Source: Verrucomicrobiota bacterium
GTDB taxonomy: Bacteria > Verrucomicrobiota > Verrucomicrobiia > Verrucomicrobiales > Verrucomicrobiaceae
Assembly (NCBI GenBank): GCA_025360015.1
Contig: JANYCZ010000038.1
Coordinates: 1 to 52,984 of the forward strand
Direction: 5' to 3'
Length of the DNA stretch: 52,984 nucleotides
Numbering within the stretch: position 1 is the stretch's first letter; every line of letters starts with the position of its first letter. The notes beneath the pieces are model-generated. The model did not search any database, was not told the origin of the DNA, and saw nothing but the letters and a program-made list of their open reading frames with translations. Shown in pieces: positions 50,267 to 52,984 of the stretch. The position numbers and the translations under genes were made by a program.

Positions 50267-52609
50267 TCACTTCTTCACCCAAGTCGCAATCGGCGTCACC
50301 GTATGCGCCGCCGGCTCATCAATCGCAAACGTGATGCACAGGCTCTGCGGCCCTTTCGCCCCATCCACCGATGCCTTCAGCACGTGCACCTTTTCCTTCA
50401 CCAGATCACGCGCCTGTTCATTGGCGGCCTCCGGCGGTTCACCGGTGCTGAAGGTCGCCGAGGCTGGTGCCACGATCGTTGCCACCAGCGTCTTGCCTCC
50501 CTGCGTCAGCTTCGCCGTCGTGCCGCTCGCGCTGATCTCCGCCTTCGTGTGCATGCTCCACACGATGCTCCCCGTGTTCTTCATGACGAGGTCATCCTGC
50601 ATCACAATGTACGGCTTCGCCCCGCGCACCACCATGATGCCACGGTGCACATCCTTCGCCGGTTTCGAGTACGCCTTGGTCATGTCCACCACCGCCATCC
50701 CGCGTTCCGGCGTTGAGTGCCCCAGCAGCACCGCAGCTTTCGCATCAAGCTCCTGCTGGTTGCCATCAATGACCAGCGTGTTCTGCCCCAGCGTGTTTTC
50801 CAGGTAAAGCGTGAAGCGCTTCGTACGGTCCGCGCCCGGTTTCACTTCTGCGCCGGCCACTTTTTCCCTTTCGCTGCCGAGCTCGATGCCCCAGCGCTCC
50901 CCACCGGCATCCATCACAAAGCTGCCAATGTCGAGCTGCGCCGTGGTGTCTTCATTCTCACCACCTTTGACCGCGATGAAGTAATCCGTTTTCTCCCAGC
51001 CCGAGCGCGAAGTCGCCACAAAGCCCCCCGGCTGCGCGTAGTCCATCGTGTCCGCCGTGCCGTCTCCAGCCGCATGCGGGTTGTAGTAGATGTAGTTGCC
51101 CACCTGGCCAAAGTAAGACGCGGACACAGCCTGCTTGCCGCCCACCGCCACAGCTCGGATGCCGGGATTGCCCGCGACACCACACAGCCAGGTCGCCACC
51201 CAGGGGCGGGTTGACACAGCGACCGTGGTATCCCCAAAATTAAACGTCTGTCCCGTCGGCCCCATCATGTGCATGCGCGCGGTGTTGAACTGCGGAATCC
51301 CCTCTAGCAGGCTGATCCCCAGATCCCGACCGGAGGCGGACTTGAGCGACTGCGACAGCATCGCCACGTAATCCAGCACCGCCTCGCCAGCCTGCAGCCC
51401 TTCCGGCCAGACACCCGCCGGGGCAAAGCGCACGATCCCTTTGCCAAAAATTTTCGCCGCCGCATCCGCCGCCTTTTTGGCCGTCGCCGGATCCTCATCC
51501 GCCAGGCTGATCGCGGCCAGCAGCAGCGCGGAGGCCGCAGCCATCTGCTTGCTGTCCGGCAGCAGCTTGCCCGCATCCGATTTATCCTGCTTCACCGGTG
51601 CCTTCACCGGCGGCGTCTTTGATTTTGTTCCCGTCTGTCCGCCGGAGGTGCCCTTCGCGCTCTCCGGAACTTCATCCCCGTTCAGATAAGCAATCAGCGC
51701 CGCGATGCCTTTCTCCGCCACATACGTGCGCACACCCGCCGCCTGTTCAGCATTCAATCCCGCGCGGAACCAGTCATACCCCAGCGCCACCGCCACCACC
51801 ATGTCGGTCACGTTGTCCGCCAGGTCGGGGTGCCAGTCACGGAAGGAAATCTTGTCCGTCAGCGCGATGAGTTCACGCACCCCGCGCTCCTGCCATTTGA
51901 GATCTCCATCGCCGTAGTGCAAGGCTCCGAGGATCCCGATGCGATACACCGCCTTCGGGCCTTCACCGCCGGTGTCGCCGTTGATGCGCGCCAGTTCCGG
52001 ATCCTTCAGCAGGTCCTCCCCGGAGGCTTTCATCGTCTCCATGATTTTCGCCAGCACCGGATCCGTCGCGATCTGCCCTTTCACCGCCGCCCAGCCGGCC
52101 GCGTTGTGAATCATGCGCGGCCTCACCTTCGCGATGCCGCTGAGGTAATCATTCGTCACAGGCGCTTTAAATTTCGCCACCGGGATCACGGCGATCACCG
52201 GCCGCGCAGGCGCAGGCTTTTTCGGCGCAGCAGCGGCCTTGGCTCCCCCCTTCGGCGTCGCAGCCGGAGGCGTTGCGGGCGGGGCGGCAGGCGGGGTCCC
52301 GGCCGGTGTCGCAGGCATCGCCACCGCTGGTGCGGCAGCAGCAGGCGCCGCCTGCATCGCCGCATAGCGCGTCTTCGCATAGGTAAAATCAGCCGGGCTC
52401 AGGCTCGCAATCGGCACATCAAATTCACGCCCGTCCTTCGTCTTGATCTTCACCGCTTTCGCCACCGCATCCACCGCCACCAGCGTCGCCTCCACCGTCT
52501 TGCCGGAGGTGTTCGTCCATGTGTGAAATTCTTCCTCAAGCTGCGCACTCGCATTGGCAGTGAACAGACAGACGGAAGCAAGAGTAAGGAAACGCGTGAC
52601 GGTTTTCAT
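50267..52609 (-). CDS. Secreted SHD1-domain plus heparinase II/III-like protein
   Basis: 780 residues. Signal peptide MKTVTRFLTLASVCLFTANA-SA. Residues about 26-85 (FHTWTNTSGKTVEATLVAVD, DGREFDVPIASLSPADF) resemble the SHD1 domain common in planctomycetes and verrucomicrobia. An Ala/Pro-rich linker (95-150) leads to an alpha/alpha-barrel-like region (ELIALTDKISFRDWHPDLAD, VALGYDWFRAGLNAEQAAGV) and a C-terminal beta-sandwich with FVATSRSGWEKTDYFIAVKG and AQLDIGSFVMDAGGERWGIE. This is the heparinase II/III layout, so it may cut uronic-acid polysaccharides. A 40-residue Thr/Lys/Ser-rich insertion (about 325-350) is unusual. Alone on the minus strand. Confidence 0.8.
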   Translation of the reverse strand: MKTVTRFLTLASVCLFTANASAQLEEEFHTWTNTSGKTVEATLVAVDAVAKAVKIKTKDGREFDVPIASLSPADFTYAKTRYAAMQAAPAAAAPAVAMPATPAGTPPAAPPATPPAATPKGGAKAAAAPKKPAPARPVIAVIPVAKFKAPVTNDYLSGIAKVRPRMIHNAAGWAAVKGQIATDPVLAKIMETMKASGEDLLKDPELARINGDTGGEGPKAVYRIGILGALHYGDGDLKWQERGVRELIALTDKISFRDWHPDLADNVTDMVVAVALGYDWFRAGLNAEQAAGVRTYVAEKGIAALIAYLNGDEVPESAKGTSGGQTGTKSKTPPVKAPVKQDKSDAGKLLPDSKQMAAASALLLAAISLADEDPATAKKAADAAAKIFGKGIVRFAPAGVWPEGLQAGEAVLDYVAMLSQSLKSASGRDLGISLLEGIPQFNTARMHMMGPTGQTFNFGDTTVAVSTRPWVATWLCGVAGNPGIRAVAVGGKQAVSASYFGQVGNYIYYNPHAAGDGTADTMDYAQPGGFVATSRSGWEKTDYFIAVKGGENEDTTAQLDIGSFVMDAGGERWGIELGSEREKVAGAEVKPGADRTKRFTLYLENTLGQNTLVIDGNQQELDAKAAVLLGHSTPERGMAVVDMTKAYSKPAKDVHRGIMVVRGAKPYIVMQDDLVMKNTGSIVWSMHTKAEISASGTTAKLTQGGKTLVATIVAPASATFSTGEPPEAANEQARDLVKEKVHVLKASVDGAKGPQSLCITFAIDEPAAHTVTPIATWVKK

Positions 52610-52844
52610 GACGAGATAAATAGAGTGTCGTTAAAGCAGCGGCTGCGAGCGCAGAGGTCAAGCATAAACGCAGTTCAACCACCCGAGTTTGGCGGAAACA
52701 TGCTTCCCCAAGAATCGGCCCCCTCGCCACGTGCTGCTTCTAAATAGAATCGCCTTCACTCTTCCTCCCCCTTCCGGCTCAACAACCGTTCAGCCACCGT
52801 CAACAATCCTCAGCCACCGTCAACTCCCCCTCCGGCTCCCTCCC
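52610..52844. repeat. Intergenic region with GTCAAC repeats next to the right IS copy
   Basis: Positions 52786-52830 (CAACCGTTCAGCCACCGTCA, ACAATCCTCAGCCACCGTCA) are the repeat type found in and around queG. No gene seen. Confidence 0.6.
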
Positions 52845-52865
52845 TAAGAGCCTATCCGGCAAAAG
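52845..52865. repeat. Terminal inverted repeat of IS5-type element (left end of right copy)
   Basis: TAAGAGCCTATCCGGCAAAA, matching 141 down to 121 on the opposite strand with one mismatch. It ends directly in the transposase stop codon region. Confidence 0.8.
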
Positions 52866-52984
52866 GTTGAAGAGGCTGTAAAGCGGTGAGGCGCTGTGTC
52901 ATGATGCCAATGAAGGCAAGATAGACAAAGGCTTCGTGGTGACGGGGATTTTTTTCGTGATCGCGAGTCAGACGCCGCTGCTTG
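52852..52984 (-). CDS. IS5-family transposase, C-terminal fragment (cut by window edge)
   Basis: The minus strand gives RRLTRDHEKNPRHHEAFVYL, then AFIGIMTQRLTAL and a TAG stop at 52852-52854. The R-L-x-x-D-H-E-x-x-P-x-H-x-E-A-F-x-x-x-A sequence is the usual end of IS5-type transposases. Orientation and terminal repeat match the left copy, so both ends of the window are in the same element type in direct orientation. Confidence 0.85.
   Translation of the reverse strand, partial: KQRRLTRDHEKNPRHHEAFVYLAFIGIMTQRLTALQPLQPFAG

Overview
The window looks like a contig from a high-GC, planctomycete/verrucomicrobial-type bacterium, most likely Verrucomicrobia (Prosthecobacter-like). This is inferred from an SHD1-domain heparinase-like protein, a sialate O-acetylesterase, paired trypsin/PDZ secreted proteins, weak Shine-Dalgarno sites, and many families of short-period intergenic repeats. 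Both ends lie inside copies of one IS5-type insertion sequence in the same orientation, so the window edges are probably assembly breaks at a repeat.

0.1-14.2 kb (all minus strand): a tightly packed eight-gene operon that is the most unusual locus here. In transcription order it encodes a zinc-ribbon TRAFAC-type GTPase, a membrane-anchored GAP1-like (GTPase-associated protein) protein, a chimeric paralogue of that protein, a 1010-residue coiled-coil membrane protein, a GYF-like/transglutaminase-like membrane protein, a MotA/TolQ/ExbB-type channel protein and two different ExbD/MotB-like partners. It reads as a GTP-regulated machine coupled to a proton channel, plausibly a conflict (defence) system.

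14.4-20.8 kb: accessory DNA ending at a tRNA-Cys gene. It holds a decayed DUF932 plasmid/phage gene, a bicupin gentisate dioxygenase-like gene, and an AT-richer cluster with a TIR-domain protein, a DUF2971-like protein and a zinc-ribbon RES-domain toxin.

20.8-34.7 kb: mostly housekeeping and secreted functions: QueG carrying a 116-residue insertion made of intergenic repeat DNA, a dynamin-like GTPase, a catalytically dead and an intact trypsin/PDZ protein side by side, a sialate O-acetylesterase, an OppA-type lipoprotein, a DUF433 gene with an in-frame stop, a Uma2 nuclease and an unknown membrane protein.

34.7-39.7 kb (minus strand): a type III polyketide synthase cluster (PKS, FAD hydroxylase, acyl carrier protein, ketosynthase, methyltransferase), probably for a hydroxylated and methylated phenolic lipid or pyrone.

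39.7-46.1 kb: a YceI protein, then accessory DNA: a Fic C-terminal fragment, an unknown gene, a HEPN plus PD-(D/E)XK protein, an unknown membrane protein, a duplicated 115-130 bp element and a three-unit tandem array of dyad repeats.

46.1-52.8 kb: an FMN-binding/4Fe-4S membrane flavoprotein, a rhomboid-like membrane protein, a XerC/D recombinase, a UPF0175/DUF3368 toxin-antitoxin pair with a frameshifted toxin, and a heparinase II/III-like protein.
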